A stretch of 64,000 nucleotides of DNA, from assembly GCA_035578155.1 (NCBI GenBank), contig JAPWDM010000003.1, positions 70,920,142 through 70,984,141 of the forward strand. The letters are read 5' to 3'. This DNA is from Brachynemurus nebulosus (taxonomy: Eukaryota > Arthropoda > Insecta > Neuroptera > Myrmeleontidae). This document shows positions 1 through 12,352 of this stretch, piece by piece (within the stretch, counting starts at the first letter, position 1; every line of letters starts with the position of its first letter). Position numbers and translations under genes: made by a program. A model generated the notes under the pieces. The model was given only the letters and a program-made list of their open reading frames with translations. It searched no databases and was not told where the DNA came from.

Positions 1-1636
1 AAATATTATGGTGGAAATGCTCTTAGAAAAACTAGTAAAAGAGAATATATAGAATGAAAGATGCTGAAGAAAAAGCTTTTCTATCGAATGAAAATTTAAA
101 ATCAGGAAAATTTAATAGAATATTTTGCGCAGTTGCTATCCGTAGACTACACTACCGCAAATTTTTATACCTCCTTATACTTGTAACATAACCGTCAATG
201 AATGGATAGTAACTGACTAATTGCTTGTTCAAATCTAGACGAAAAAGGGTAGCGTCAGTCAATCTACCACTTTGTACTCGAGATTTCCTTTAAGAAAAGA
301 GTTCATTAAGGAATATTCCGCTCTTGTAAATGGGGTAGGTACCGACCGCCAGATATATACAAACATGAAAGTCAAAGTGCATAATTAAGGTGGTAAAATA
401 TACTATAAAAAAGTTGAACAGACATCACGGTGGCGTAATATAGTTTGTGGTACAAGCAAATAACTTTAATTACGAAATGAAAAAAAAAAATATAAAAAAA
501 GTCTGTTCCCTAATTTGTCAAATTATTTATCGCATAAGGTTAACAAGATAAAAAAATAAATTTTTTTAAGTTTATAACGAAATTTTACAACGTTTCTATG
601 AAATAGTAATGCCATTTGAGTTGTAATTTCAGTTTCTTTTTGTATGCGGTTAATAGCCAAAGAAAATTTCCTCCGTATATTATAGAGACTGTCAGGACTT
701 GCATGAATGGATTGCACAGACGACCAAAAACAGGCCTATTGTGTCCGACATTATCTCATAAGGGCCAGCTAGCGCTTAGTTTCTTGTACAATGTCAAAAG
801 TGCTCTAAAATTTGCTCTAAGATCGTAACTTCGGCCATTACCGGGTCAAATATGATCATTATCAAACCATAACTTTAATTGGTGAATACGAAAGAGATAA
901 TTACCTAAGCAGGGTTTTACTTAAAGTAACAATAATTAATTGGACTCATAGGAAGCACGCGTTTTTCAGGAGGGTACGTAAAATGGTTAAAGTGTCTAGG
1001 AACTTATAGTTCTGTCTTGCTCTATTCGAAAAAGAGAATTACTACCTTTTGGTAGGATACAAAGGTATAGTTGAGCCGTTTTGTGGAAGGAACTTCAGTC
1101 CCTCCTTATTCCCTACATTTTCTCGTGTTTTCTCGAAATCAAATGGTTTTCCGTTTTGTTCCATTTGTCCCTCTAGGAAATTGAATTTTTCAGTTGGACT
1201 CTTCCTAATTCGAGCTTTGAAAAAATTTTTCATTTTTATCAAACCTTGGTAAAAACTACAATCACCAGCTTTCAAAGTGGATTTTAAAAATTTTTAATTA
1301 TATTTTTTTCTTAGAAATCATGAATGCTTGAAATGGCTGAACCAATGTTCACACAAACATACAATACCTCTCACCCCAAACGCATATACCTACTCTGTTC
1401 CGTCATAGGTAAAGAAATTTTTGGCGGAAAATCGTAAATTCAAATATTAGGGGGAGGTCGTCCAAAGCGCGTAAGCTAAGACTAAAAGCCCAAAAAAGTG
1501 ACTTTTGACCTCGATAAGCAGATCTTTTTTATATTATCAGATAGAATAGTTATCGAACTTTAAAATGAAACTTCGCTTAAGAAATGTTTATACGATATTT
1601 ATTTTTAATAAAGAAAATACAAAACCTCTGCAAAAA
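1..1636. other. AT-rich non-coding DNA
   Basis: No exon, RNA gene or recognisable repeat is seen. Short open frames here have no coding character, and overlapping frames on both strands (for example around 1042-1275) are open only by chance. Confidence 0.5.
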
Positions 1637-2359
1637 CCCGCTTTGCCCGTATAGGTATCCTAAAGCGGGTAACCCCCTTTGGGCAAAGCGGGTAAGTACA
1701 TTATGTATTTAAATACTGTTATTATTTTTTAATATAAACTTCCTTAATCATATAGAACTTAACAATAATAATAATTAAGTAAAAAAAATTGAAAAAAGAC
1801 AAAAATAATAAATTTATAACAATTAACTTGTAACTTTCTTTACAACCTCCATATTGGAATATATTACTTCAGGTGATTCCACATCAAAATCACCACAAAC
1901 AAGGCAGAAATATTTTTTTTAAGCTTTTTCCCTCATTCCGTCGTAAAAAGATTATTAATTTTTTTCCCCTTCCAACAGTTTTTTCGATTAAGATGCTTCT
2001 ATTTTGTCTACCCGCTTTGCCCCAAAAGACATAATTTTGTTAACTTAGAATAATTTCAAAATGAAAGCCGATACATGTCTACCTTTTTCCACATTAAAAG
2101 TCAAATGATGATAACATAATATGGTAATACCAAAAAGATTACAAATAAAAAGGTTTGTGACTAGTCACAGAATATTTATCGTCAAAATTTTTAACAAAAC
2201 CAACAAAAAAATTTCATGAAGCTTAACTAAGACATTAAACGATACAAGCGTTCAAGTGCAACTGACTGACATTGGTTGATATTCGGTTAATCTCGGTATA
2301 CACACGACCTGACAAAAACATTCGATACAACGATATACAAGCGCTTACCCGCTTTGGGC
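1637..2359. mobile_element. TIR-like element with repeated GGGCAAAGCGGG motif
   Basis: The 12-bp word CCCGCTTTGCCC or its complement, with small changes, occurs at 1637, 1663, 1681, 2011 and 2348. The copies at 1681 (GGGCAAAGCGGGTAAG) and 2344-2359 (inverted) can be read as terminal inverted repeats of a ~680-bp non-autonomous element, with extra copies inside and just outside. The plan, a G-rich end repeated internally, is the same as in the TA-flanked elements further right. The exact ends and the target duplication are not clear, and no transposase is seen. Confidence 0.45.
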
Positions 2360-3366
2360 GACCTTCCCTATTTCTTAAATAATTTGTTTTTCAACCAATT
2401 GTTCTACACTATTGGTCGGTTGGATCAAAAAATTTATGTTGGTCCTATAGAAATTCTTTCCTATTTTACCGTAAATTCGTTTTCAAATTCTCTTAGCACC
2501 TGTTTTAATCAATATTCCTTTATTTACAAATTTGCTTCATTTTATTATTGATGGTAAGCATTTTTTAAAAGTTAAAATGTTTTTGTGCGGTAATTACGAT
2601 ATTAAAATTTTAATTAATCTTATTTAATGATAATAATTATTATTAAAATACGTGGATTTATATGCTGCGGATCTTATTAAAATATATTTTATAACGCTCG
2701 GTATTCCCCCACTAGAGATAATGTTTTCATGTAAAAATATTTTAACAATGTATACCTGGGCGAAAAATTATGCCAGCCATCTCAACGAACATTCAGTTTA
2801 ATTTATAGTTACCGAAGCTCTCCACAATAAAATTTAATATAAAAAGTTGTTTATCCGATGGAATTTTTATGAGAGTGTTTTCTAACACTTTCGCCAACAG
2901 TTGGTTTACGCTACGTGAACTTAATTTTACACTGTAGTATACATTGTAGTATGCTTATTTAGTTATAGGTACCTATTTACAATTACAACCGACACCCACT
3001 ACTACAACACCAGTTCCTGTATGCATACTTGTTCTGTTCTCCGTATAATATAAAACTCTCTTTATCTAATGAATAACAAACAGCCGCACTGAAGAGTTAA
3101 TAAAACATTTATGTCTACATAAAACCCGTTAGCACCACATTTTGTGGTTGCCATTAAAACACAGATAGATAGAGAGGAGTATATATTGTGTATGCAGTTA
3201 GTTATATGTATATACTCTTACTATCTATTAACTATAGTGCTGGGATAGTGGTAAGTTAGTAAAAGTTTGACAGGATTAACTTTGCCTTCAGTTTATCTGG
3301 TACTCTGACGGAATAATTACTACTCTGAAATTTCTTTATCTTGGAACGGATACTGTGATTATTTAA
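2360..3366. other. Non-coding DNA
   Basis: No gene is seen. The stretch is AT-rich with scattered GGTACC-like words and a few short frames without coding signals. Confidence 0.45.
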
Positions 3367-4054
3367 GGTACATAACAGTGTGATCGACCGAAAAATAGTA
3401 AATTTTCGCGATTTTTTTTCGAATGGATAGGACGAGGGAATTGGGATGAATTTTTCCCTTTCGATTAATACCACTATTTAACCATACAAAAATATTTTTT
3501 TTTATTCATTTCTATATTTATTTTTTAAAATTATTATAATTTTTTTAAAAAAGTGTCTTCATAAAAAGGCGATATATGGTGGCAACGATTGCGGCTGCAG
3601 TTTTTATCGGAAAAAAATCAAATAGATTATCAATCTGTAGGTATGTAAGTATAGACGCTTTTTTTTTTGAAATCTTCCTATTTTTTCACACGGAAAACTG
3701 TAAAAAATTTTGTACTTTTTAACCGCCGCCATTTTTTCAAAATTCAAAAAAAAAGCCTCTATAGATAAATAGCGGCTTACCTAAAGATTAATAATCTATT
3801 TGATTTTTTTTTTTTCAGATAAAAACTGCGGCCGTAATCATGGGCACTAAATGCCGCCTTTTTTTAAAGAGACTTTTTAACAAAAAAATTATAATACTTA
3901 TAAAAAATAAAAATGAACAAAAAAAATATTTTTGTATTGTTAAATAGTAGTATTAATCGTAAAAACAAATTCATTCCCGTTCCCCCATCCTATCCATCTG
4001 AAAAAAAATTGCGAAAATTGACTCTTTTTCAGCCGATCACACTGTGATGGTATC
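3367..4054. mobile_element. Long fold-back element, TTAA-flanked
   Basis: The two halves are long inverted repeats of roughly 300 bp each. The left half starts near ACAGTGTGATCGACCG and runs through a G/C patch with TGCGGCTGCAG and TCAAATAGATTATCAATC. The right half contains the complements in reverse order and ends in CGATCACACTGTGATGG. TTAA lies directly outside both ends (3363-3366 and 4055-4058), pointing to a piggyBac-type target choice. A second copy begins at 63767. The arms differ at many positions, so the insertion is not recent. The minus-strand frame at 3256-3474 overlaps it and is not a gene. Confidence 0.75.
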
Positions 4055-4522
4055 TTAAATTATTTTGGAAAAAGGAATTCTCCAACTTTTTTTTATTGGT
4101 TTTTAAATGATGTATTAATCTCTAAAATGACCCTCGAATGAAATTGTGACTGTGAAAGTTTTTAAAAATCGATTTGAATCCGATTTCTGAAATGACTCGG
4201 AGAAAAGTTGTTTTCGATGTGGAATGTCCGAAGTAAACTCAAAAGGTATGAACGGTTTTTGTAATTATGAGGTCCTATGAGATCCTGGAGAGCCAGAAAG
4301 CATCCAAAATTAACTACGCAAGTGTTTTTGAAAAAATGTTTGTTACTGTTGGGAAACTAAACAATTTCAGCCTAAAGTAGACTATATTATATTAGGTTGC
4401 TCAGAATTCTGGAGAAATTTCTTCTCAAATACTATTTAATTATGGGAGAGGTTAACGTGAGGGTATTAGAGACACAAAATAAACAACTAGATGGATATAG
4501 GGTACTAAGATTATATTGGTTA

Positions 4523-4618
4523 TGGACCACTGAGTAGCAAGATGACAGTGATTGTGCGCCACAGCGTAGTAAGGTCATAGTGATTTTGGATCACTGGGTA
4601 GTAAAGTAACTGTGATTA
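4523..4618 (+). repeat. 32-bp minisatellite, three copies
   Basis: Three adjacent ~32-bp units start at 4523, 4555 and 4587 and share the pattern CCACTGAGTAG..AAG followed by a run ending in GTGATT. They differ at about a quarter of positions, so this is an old short tandem duplication. The surrounding 4055-5353 holds no recognisable gene. Confidence 0.55.
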
Positions 4619-5353
4619 TAGATTATCAGAATCACAAAATAAATTTTGATTCCTTATAACGTTTGAGCGACATCTCTGTTTTAGAGTCCTTTAGCGAACG
4701 AAGCCAATCACTATAAAGAACATTTCGTACAGGATTTTCAGATATTTTTACGCAGATGAAACCATGGACCGCCGTGTTATATAAAATGTTATATAAAATA
4801 CTAAAATGAAAGCGGAAGAGACACTTGACCGAAGGCATGATCGGCTGCTAGTTCTAATTATATTTTAACAGATGGTCATTACGCATGTCACTTTTAAAAT
4901 GCACAAGTTATTCTTGCCTTTTTGTACGAATATCTGCTACGACATAGGTACGTATATATTATATATGTGACGTATCTTTGTCGTAACTCACTTAACTTGA
5001 GGTTTATAAACTCCGAATTAGTCGTAGAACCTTTTAGTAGTTTAATCCAAAACAAACAAAGGATATTATGCTCCAGATTATATGTAATTAATGTTTGGAT
5101 TAAACGAGTGACGTTTAGTCATTGATGGCAAAATTTTTTCTCGGCTCGTAACGTAGCTACGTTGTACGAGATTGTTATTTATTTGATTAAGTTTGATGCA
5201 TTGGTGACGTACAGAATACTTAATTCTTAAAGACAATTTGAGATGGATAAGAATCCAGTAGATTAATTATTTTAGCAAATGAAACACACACAAAAAAAAA
5301 ACTACCATCAGAATTTTAAAGTAAACACAAGTAATCAGTAGGTACTGATTTAA
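4619..5353. other. Non-coding DNA
   Basis: AT-rich sequence with no exon or RNA gene. The short frames on both strands lack splice or start context. Confidence 0.45.
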
Positions 5354-6243
5354 GGGGGACCACCAGTGTGACGTTTTCAAAAAATTGGAAAATTTTTTTT
5401 GCATGTTTCGATAATCTATACCTTTAAAAATAACATACTAAAATTTCAAGTGCGTATCTCAAATAGTTTTTGAGTTACAGCCATCTGAAGAGCGAATTCT
5501 GATTTTCATTGTTAACTTTGAGGTATTGAGATGTGTATGAAGGTTGATAGTTCGGAAGTTTCTGGACGTGGCTGCCAGTCACATGTTGTGGAGAAGCTAG
5601 ATCCTGGCATATTTTAACGGCTCATCTAGTTTTACTATGACCGTTATAGTGAAAACATCCTACATAATTTTAGTAAAAATTCTCAGTGATTAAAACTAAA
5701 AGGAAAAATAAAGAAAAACTACATTTTTTAAATTTGCTGCAGTTATAACTCGAAGACAAATCATCCGACCGATTTGATTCTTATTGCAGCTTCTTTTATA
5801 TATGTTTCTTCGTACCATGAACCTCCAGTTTTCCGATCGAATAAAAATTGTAATTTTTGCAGGCCCAAAAATCATCAAATTTTCGCGCAAATTTTGAAAC
5901 TTTTTTTAAAAAACTCCACCATTTTGTTAAATTTCAACTTTTTCTTCGATTGAAGTTCACGGTACGGGCAATACCTTCTAGTTTATTAGGCTTTTCGGTT
6001 TTTTTGATTGCAGGCACTGTGAAGGTCGCTATCACTGCAGCAGTGGGGGGACTTTTTTGGAGCCTTGGAAGATCGCTAATAACTCCCTGAATTTTCGATT
6101 TTTTGGTCCAAAAATTTTATCATGAAGTTATTATATATCAACGAATATATCCTTAAAATATTAAGACATTGCATACAGTACTTTTCTTTTAAAAAATTTT
6201 CAAAAATCACCCCTTTTTTAAGGCAGTACACTAGTGGTCCCCG
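5354..6243. mobile_element. TTAA-flanked MITE, ends GGGGACCACYAGTGT
   Basis: The left end GGGGGACCACCAGTGT directly follows TTAA (5350-5353). The right end ACACTAGTGGTCCCC is its inverted match and is followed by TTAA (6244-6247). TTAA duplication is the mark of piggyBac-superfamily transposition. The ~890-bp interior has no transposase, so this is a non-autonomous element. Two other elements in the window (16849-17574, 62935-63762) have the same TTAA plus G-run architecture. Frames at 5696-5890 and 5857-6090 lie inside it and are not genes. Confidence 0.75.
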
Positions 6244-6447
6244 TTAAATGTCGCAGCTTTTTAGAAAATTCTCAAAAATGCTAGCAATTATTATTAAAAC
6301 GTACGATCCAAATCCTAGTCCCTCACCATTTTTTTCTTGTCCTTCACGATGTAAATTGTTTAAAGTAAAAGATAATGATGTGTGTGGTATCTAATATAAA
6401 CTCCATTACCATTATTATCACCCTTGCTCTCATTCACATGAAACTTA

Positions 6448-6780
6448 GGCCGGCCACACACGTACAGTTCAATCCTTCAGTTTTTACAATAGACTCGAAA
6501 CAGCATTTCATAATTTCACCCAAATTATATTGTTGAAAAAACTCAAAAAACCACTTGCTCTTGACATAAACTGAACTAACAACTGTACAGTTGAACCCCC
6601 ACACACGTAAAAATCAGTTGACCCTTTTAGTGAAAAAAATTGAAATTTCATTAATCTCAGTTTAACTGTACAGTTAAGTTGAACTGAGACTGAAATACCC
6701 ATACACGTAGAGTTTAGACAGTATAGCTGAACTGTTCAGTTCAAACTGTCAGTTGAAACTGTACATGTGTGGCTGGCTTT
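6448..6780. mobile_element. MITE with GGCCGGCCACACACG ends
   Basis: A ~330-bp element with imperfect inverted ends: left GGCCGGCCACACACGTACAG, right complement AAAGCCAGCCACACATGTAC. Inside the ends the word ACAGTT(G/C)AA and its complement recur many times in both orientations, giving a dense cluster of possible transposase-binding sites. No coding capacity. The superfamily is uncertain; the end sequence is compatible with a hAT-type MITE, but no clear 8-bp duplication is seen. Confidence 0.65.
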
Positions 6781-7658
6781 AGTATTAATTTTGCAGTCGT
6801 ACTTACAAACTCACCTCTGATTTTCCCAGATTTTACCTACACGGTATTGGTTTTACAAAAACATATCCCAGCAGCACTCTTGATAATAACTAAAGCTCGT
6901 TCCGAACTTTTACCAAAAATTCTTCAAATTATATCGTGTAACTTGAACTTTAGATATTTAAAATGATTTTCACATAAAACTCGCGTACACCGCCAACACA
7001 ATATCTACCATTATCATTTTCGTTTTAACGTAAACAAGGATAGACGTGCAACAGATAAACAGAGATGGCAAACGATTGTCAATCTATTCACGCACTTTCC
7101 TTTGTCGGGAGTTGATTATATTGAATATTATCAACTATGTATACAGTAACGAAATAACGACTTACTATTATTATCAACAGTACCAAAGTATTCGAGTATA
7201 TACCGACGTGAAATTTACACTATTGTGCAAAAAAATTTGAACATAAAAAATATAATAAAATTCCATTTTATTGGAGTGTTAAGTACGTGTAGATTCGCGC
7301 GTACTATAAAGATTAATCAGTTGTCCTAATCTTTATGTCTGTCAATATTTGTTTATTTATTACCTACTACACTAAATTTTCCTGTAACACAATTCAAATT
7401 CATATTTCAGACGTCAACAATTTGCAAATATATTGGACTAATTTTTTTCTTGTTATACCGTCAAGCCATCTAACTTTGTCTGTTGAAGGTAACTTTACCA
7501 AAATAAACTTTGGCAGGGTTATTCTAACTGGAAGTAATATTGAGAGTAATCAAAAAAGAAACGATTTCCTGCAAAGCAAATCAAAGAAATGTAGATCGAA
7601 AGAACTAAAATCAAGATCTACATGTCAAAAAATAAAAACAAATTGAAAAATAGTTGTC
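6781..7658. other. Non-coding DNA
   Basis: Contains a 103-codon open frame (7335-7646, +) with no recognisable domain, low-complexity Lys-rich end and no splice context; it is not called as a gene. Confidence 0.4.
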
Positions 7659-7698
7659 AATCTAACATGTTTCGGCCATCAGGCCATCTTCAGAGATT
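7659..7698 (-). ncRNA. Hammerhead-ribozyme-like motif
   Basis: Read on the minus strand, a 5-bp stem I (AATCT with AGATT) encloses CTGAAGA, which fits the hammerhead core CUGANGA. Next come one extra T, a GGCC/GGCC stem II with TGAT loop, then GAAAC, two bases and GTT. C of GAAAC can pair with G of GTT as a minimal stem III, and GTT fits the NUH cleavage triplet. Deviations from a canonical ribozyme are the extra T after the core, a one-pair stem III and GTT instead of GTC. Short hammerheads of this kind are known from Penelope-like retroelements. A structural analogue with a different stem II lies at 8721-8770. Activity is unproven. Confidence 0.45.
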
Positions 7699-8497
7699 AT
7701 GGAAAAAATCATTTAAAAAAAAAAAAAAAACTAAAAACAAATTATAACAGTCAAAATATTCTTCAAGCAGAATATCAAAATCGGTGAAGAACTACGCACC
7801 AAAAAAGGAATTTTATTTTTGTGTAAAATAAAATTTCATGGCTGATGTATATGTACCTACCCTTTTTTTTAAACAGTGCAATTTTTCTGGCATTAATGGT
7901 CGCGATTTTAGCGCATTTCCAGAATATAAATTAAGCTCATTGAAAACAGTAGTATAAGTATTCATATCGTAATAATTTTTAAAATACTACTAATCATTTA
8001 AAGAAATTGATGAAAGAATATGTAGGTGTATAATATCACTGAATTGTTAAAAACACGCTTGTTGCTAAAAAAATAGTGTTACAAACATCAAAAACGTAAA
8101 ATTTTGATTTATTTGACGTAAAATATGGTTTGATTAGGTTACTTTCAATAGGTAAAATTGTTTCCCTGGAACACCGGTGTTTCGCAAGTAACCATCAAGT
8201 GTTTCACAAAAATTTTTTTTTAAAAAGGATGTCTGAAACTGTAAAAACTGTAAAAAATGTAAAAAGCTAAATTTTTTAAACTTAATAGATGTAAGCGTTA
8301 CTGATGGTATTCCATATTTGCTATTGAAGTATTTGCTATATTTGCAAAGTGAAACTTTATAATTAAGTAATTTGAAAATTCAAAATATAAATGGGAACAA
8401 ACAGGAAAAAAGAACAGTTTTGATAAAATAGTTTAGTTAAAAATTCAATATTAAAAAGATTTTTATATTATCAAAACCAACTGCAGATAAAATTAAA
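7699..8497. other. Non-coding DNA with an old repeat copy
   Basis: Positions 8283-8354 are a diverged copy of the sequence that forms the perfect hairpin at 52347-52554 (shared words AAGCGTTACT, GGTATTCCATATTTG). The rest shows no gene. A cluster of CTGTAAAAA words near 8235-8270 is the inverted match of the tandem block at 9139-9235. Confidence 0.45.
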
Positions 8498-8823
8498 TGT
8501 GTAAATTCAAAATGTACGACAACCTGCATGAAAATAATAGAAAATTAATAAAATGTTCTATATGTTTCAATCATTTAAATGATCATCTTCAGGAAAATTC
8601 AAGTTCAGTTGTGAAAACAACCGAAAGAAATTGCTTGATTTGCAAATTTGATTGCAAAGATTTGATTTTTGAGGTCATGTCCTTTGTTGAGGTCTTTCGG
8701 TTGTTTTCACAACTGAACTCGAATTTTCCTGAAGATGATCATTTAAATGATTGAAACATGTAGAACATTTTATTAATTTTCTATTATTTTCATGCAGGTT
8801 GTCGTACATTTTGAATTTACACA
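8498..8823. repeat. Near-perfect 131-bp inverted repeat
   Basis: The left arm 8498-8628 and right arm 8693-8823 are reverse complements over 131 bp with two mismatches and no gaps, separated by 64 bp. A transcript from either strand would fold into a very stable hairpin. The arms each contain a hammerhead-like motif, in opposite orientation. The 85-codon frame 8497-8754 runs through the hairpin and is a by-product. The low divergence implies a recent inverted duplication or gene conversion between the arms. Confidence 0.85.
8721..8770 (+). ncRNA. Hammerhead-ribozyme-like motif in hairpin arm
   Basis: The order of parts is as at 7659-7698: stem I (GAATTTTC with GAACATTT, one internal mismatch), core CTGAAGA, an extra T, stem II GATCATT/AATGATT, then GAAAC, two bases and GTA. 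Stem II is unrelated in sequence to the first motif but still pairs, which favours structure over chance. The mirror copy on the minus strand (about 8553-8600) has ATA in place of GTA, so its cleavage triplet is lost. Activity is unproven. Confidence 0.4.
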
Positions 8824-9138
8824 AAAAGATTTTTATTTATTCAGTTAAATCTTATTAAAGGCATCAATCAATCATCTTCATCATCACTATCATCAGTGAA
8901 TTTATTGTTATTATAATTTAAAGAGACATAAACATGTAGCAGTTTTTTTGATCTGTCAAAAATCAACTTGTTAATTTGGAAATTTAAAGCTTTGTAGTCA
9001 GTTGTGGATGGCTTTCCACCAGCAAGAAATCATTTTTGTGTGCATATTTTGTTTACACGTTTTCTCATGTGAACTTATTAACAAGTAATAACGGTCAAAA
9101 TAAATTACTTGTCAGTGAAATGACAAATGATTTAAGTA

Positions 9139-9235
9139 TTTTACATTTTTTACAATTTTTTACAATTTTTTACGGTTTTGTACAGTTTTTTTACATATTT
9201 TACAATTTCTTACATAAAAATGTAAAAAACAGCTT
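9139..9235. repeat. Short-period TTTTTTACAA tandem block
   Basis: Degenerate 10-12-bp units of the form TTTTACAA or TTTTTACGG repeat about eight times. The complement, CTGTAAAAA words, clusters at 8235-8270, so the two blocks may be subterminal repeats of one element spanning about 8.2-9.2 kb with the hairpin in its middle. The boundaries are not defined. Confidence 0.5.
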
Positions 9236-12200
9236 TATTACATCACATGGCACAATTCTGTGTCCGAGAGTTAAAATATCAAATGTGGCTGGAGAATAGA
9301 GAGTGTACTTTTATGTATTTAAGTTCCTTTTGTTGTTCTTGTTTTTGCTCATCAACAATATTTTTTGGAAGTTACTTAACTACTGAAGTAAAGTTTTTTA
9401 ACAGTAGATTTTTTTCTAGAAAAGTCTAGAGAATCTTGAAGCAGCCATATATAATCATTGAATTTGTAGTGTGTTTGCTTTTATGAAATCAAGTTTAATT
9501 TTTTGTACAGTAATGTAGAATAAATTGTATTAAATTTTCTTCTTTTATTTTATTTTTTAATTTTTTTTCTTGGTGGATTTACTTTAAATTATTTTATACA
9601 GTGCAAATCTTTTTTGGTGATTAACGAGTAGGTACGAAAAATAACAAAACGATAAGGATAAGAATATTTATTTTTCATTTCCTTTCCTCTACATTTCTTT
9701 TTTGTTTCATTTATTCTATAATTTGTTTATTATACACATCCCCATCCGTGCCTTACCATCCCCTCGCCCTGCCGACAATCAAACCATTCGACCGTCCGTT
9801 TACGATTAAAGAACAATCTTTCCCTTTTTTTTTATCTCCAATTAAAAATTCTTATTCTCATGAAATTCGTGCAAAAATAAAAGAATTAAATTTGTATAAA
9901 CTTTACAAAAAAAAAAATTAAAAAATAATTTCATTTCTCAAGTAAAAAATTTCAAATATGATTAAATTAATTCGTTTCTTTTTAATTGTAAAATTTCTCG
10001 TTTTATTACTTTTGAATATATTTTAATTATTTCATAAATTTAATTTATCGCGTAGGTACAGCGAGCACGCAGCCCTAGAATATTTTTTTTTTTTAAATAT
10101 TTAAATAAATTTCGTTGCCTAAGAAAATTGTTTCAACGAGTAGGTATATTAAAAAATTAATATTAAATTCCATAGTTGTTTACGTAGGATAGAATCGGCT
10201 TTGGTTTGGTTTGGTAATGGGTGTCCCGTAGGCGTTCATAGTGGATTGGCTCAAAAGTTTTTCCGGAAACAGAACGTCCCGACGAATCTGAGGCAGTTTA
10301 CAAAACTATAGTCAAAGAGAGAAATATTTTTAGGCGGGCAAAAATAAAGGAATTTTATTTATCATTTTACCTTAGAGTCTTATATAATTTTTTTTTGTCT
10401 TTACTGCAGAAGCTTTTCACTAGAGCGTATCACTACGCAAGTTCCTAGATGGTTGACACTCTATCCGTCGTAACTATTGTCCGAACAATTTTATAAAATC
10501 TTTTATGCAGTTCCCTCATAATACAAGATATGATTTTGTCGCTCATAATAGGGAGTAAAGTGCCACTTTTAGCCCCAAGGGACTAAATAATTATTTTACT
10601 CCCGCTTTTAAACCAATCAGCAACCGCAATTTACAGAAATTTAACTTAAATTAAATAGCGTTGTTCGGTTATTGAAAATAATAAACAAATTCAAACTGGT
10701 AGATAAAGACAAACCATTATATATACAATTCTATTGATTTATCCAAAGTATACTTGATGAAATATTATTTACATTCAATTTAAACGACATTTAAGTATTT
10801 TTTTTTATTTTTTATAATTTTAAATTATCCCGAATTGCAAAAAATAGTATATACACCACAGGACTAAAGTGTTTTTTTCTCATCTCTCGTGTGATTTGTT
10901 GCCTTCGGGCCGTTACAGGCCCATTGGCAATAAACTTCACACTCAGAATTAAAACTCACACTTTAATTTCTTGGTGTAAATCATACTATTTCATGTTACT
11001 AACATAGTAGTGTCAGTGGACTAGAGAAAAAATTCAAAAATGTAAAAATTTAAATATTGGCACGAGTTATAAAAAAAAAAAATTCACTTATTTTAGCAAA
11101 AAAGAAAAAAAAAAAAATAGAAAAAAAACTATTCTTTTAAACTAATATTGACATACAAGTCTGGTTTATAAATAAGCTAATAATATAAAGTATATCTAAT
11201 ATAAATTGCAAAAAGAATCGGTCGAATACTTTTTGAATAAGAATGTCAGGCAATTCTAAAATACTCTTTCGAGAAAAACTTACTTAAAATTTCAATTATT
11301 TCTTATTTTAAAACGACGCCTGTTGTTTTTACTAAATAAATTTTCTGCAAAAAAAATCAAAAATCCATACTTTATTAACGACTGTAATATCCTATTACTT
11401 ACTAGATGGTGAAAATGTCTAAACATCTCTCCTTCGAATTTAAAAAAATTTCATTCATCAAATTTATGAGAAACTGGTGATTTCTCACACAATTTTATTC
11501 TTTCCCAATATCATTCAAAAGAAAATTAAAAAATGAAAAACAACAATCTATGTGCTTCGTCCATTATTCCGCCGGGAAAAAGACCAATTAGGCAAATTGT
11601 CATTAATTTAAATGAATTAATTAAATAAAATAATAATTCTATTTTACATCATATTTACGAACACTTCATCGTAATGCATCGTATATAAGACAAAACGGTA
11701 AAATAGTAAAAATAAAAAAAAGCTATTTAATTGTTCCTAAATGTACACTATGAATAATTTTTAATGCAATTATAAAAGTATATTTTTCAATTAGATAGAT
11801 TTAGTTAAATTATATAATATTTGATATGATACACTCGATGTAAAAGATGGTATATGCAATTATAATATGAGACGCTATATACTGCCACCTTTCGTCATAA
11901 CACGAGAAAGCTTCGTTACACTCTAAAAATTTTCTTCAAAATATATGACTCCAGACACCAGGTATTTTTAAATGTGAAAAATTCCGACCAAAGTTTTTCT
12001 CTAATATAAAATTGTTACTTTAAGTGTCGTTAATAAATTGTGAAGCCTCCAAAGAGCAGTGCATACCCTTCTTTGAGGAAAGAGAAGGCGTGGATTATTA
12101 CTTTTTTGTCAGTTCCTTGGCTTGTCTGACTTTTACAGAGAAAATTGTTCAGTATAAAATTGAAGCATACAAAATTGTCTACAAAAAAGTTTGATACTTA

Positions 12201-12352
12201 TTTTCTGCTAGGTTAATAATTTTTCAAAAAATGGCTTATAAAATTAAATTCTACAAATATTCAGCCTCTCTCTACCTAGCGTTCTCGCCTAGTATAATTA
12301 AAAAATTAAATAGCCCAAAATTTTTGTAAAGTATTATAACGGTAGCATAATA
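9236..12352. other. AT-rich non-coding DNA
   Basis: No exon or RNA gene is recognised. A G/C-rich patch lies at 10170-10330, and 10549-10607 has an inverted GGGAGTAAA...TTTACTCCC pair that may be the remnant of a small transposon. Another G/C patch at 10895-10935 is unidentified. Confidence 0.45.

Noticed and set aside
8497..8754. 85-codon + strand frame
   Set aside because: It is produced by the near-perfect hairpin; both arms are the same sequence read in opposite directions.
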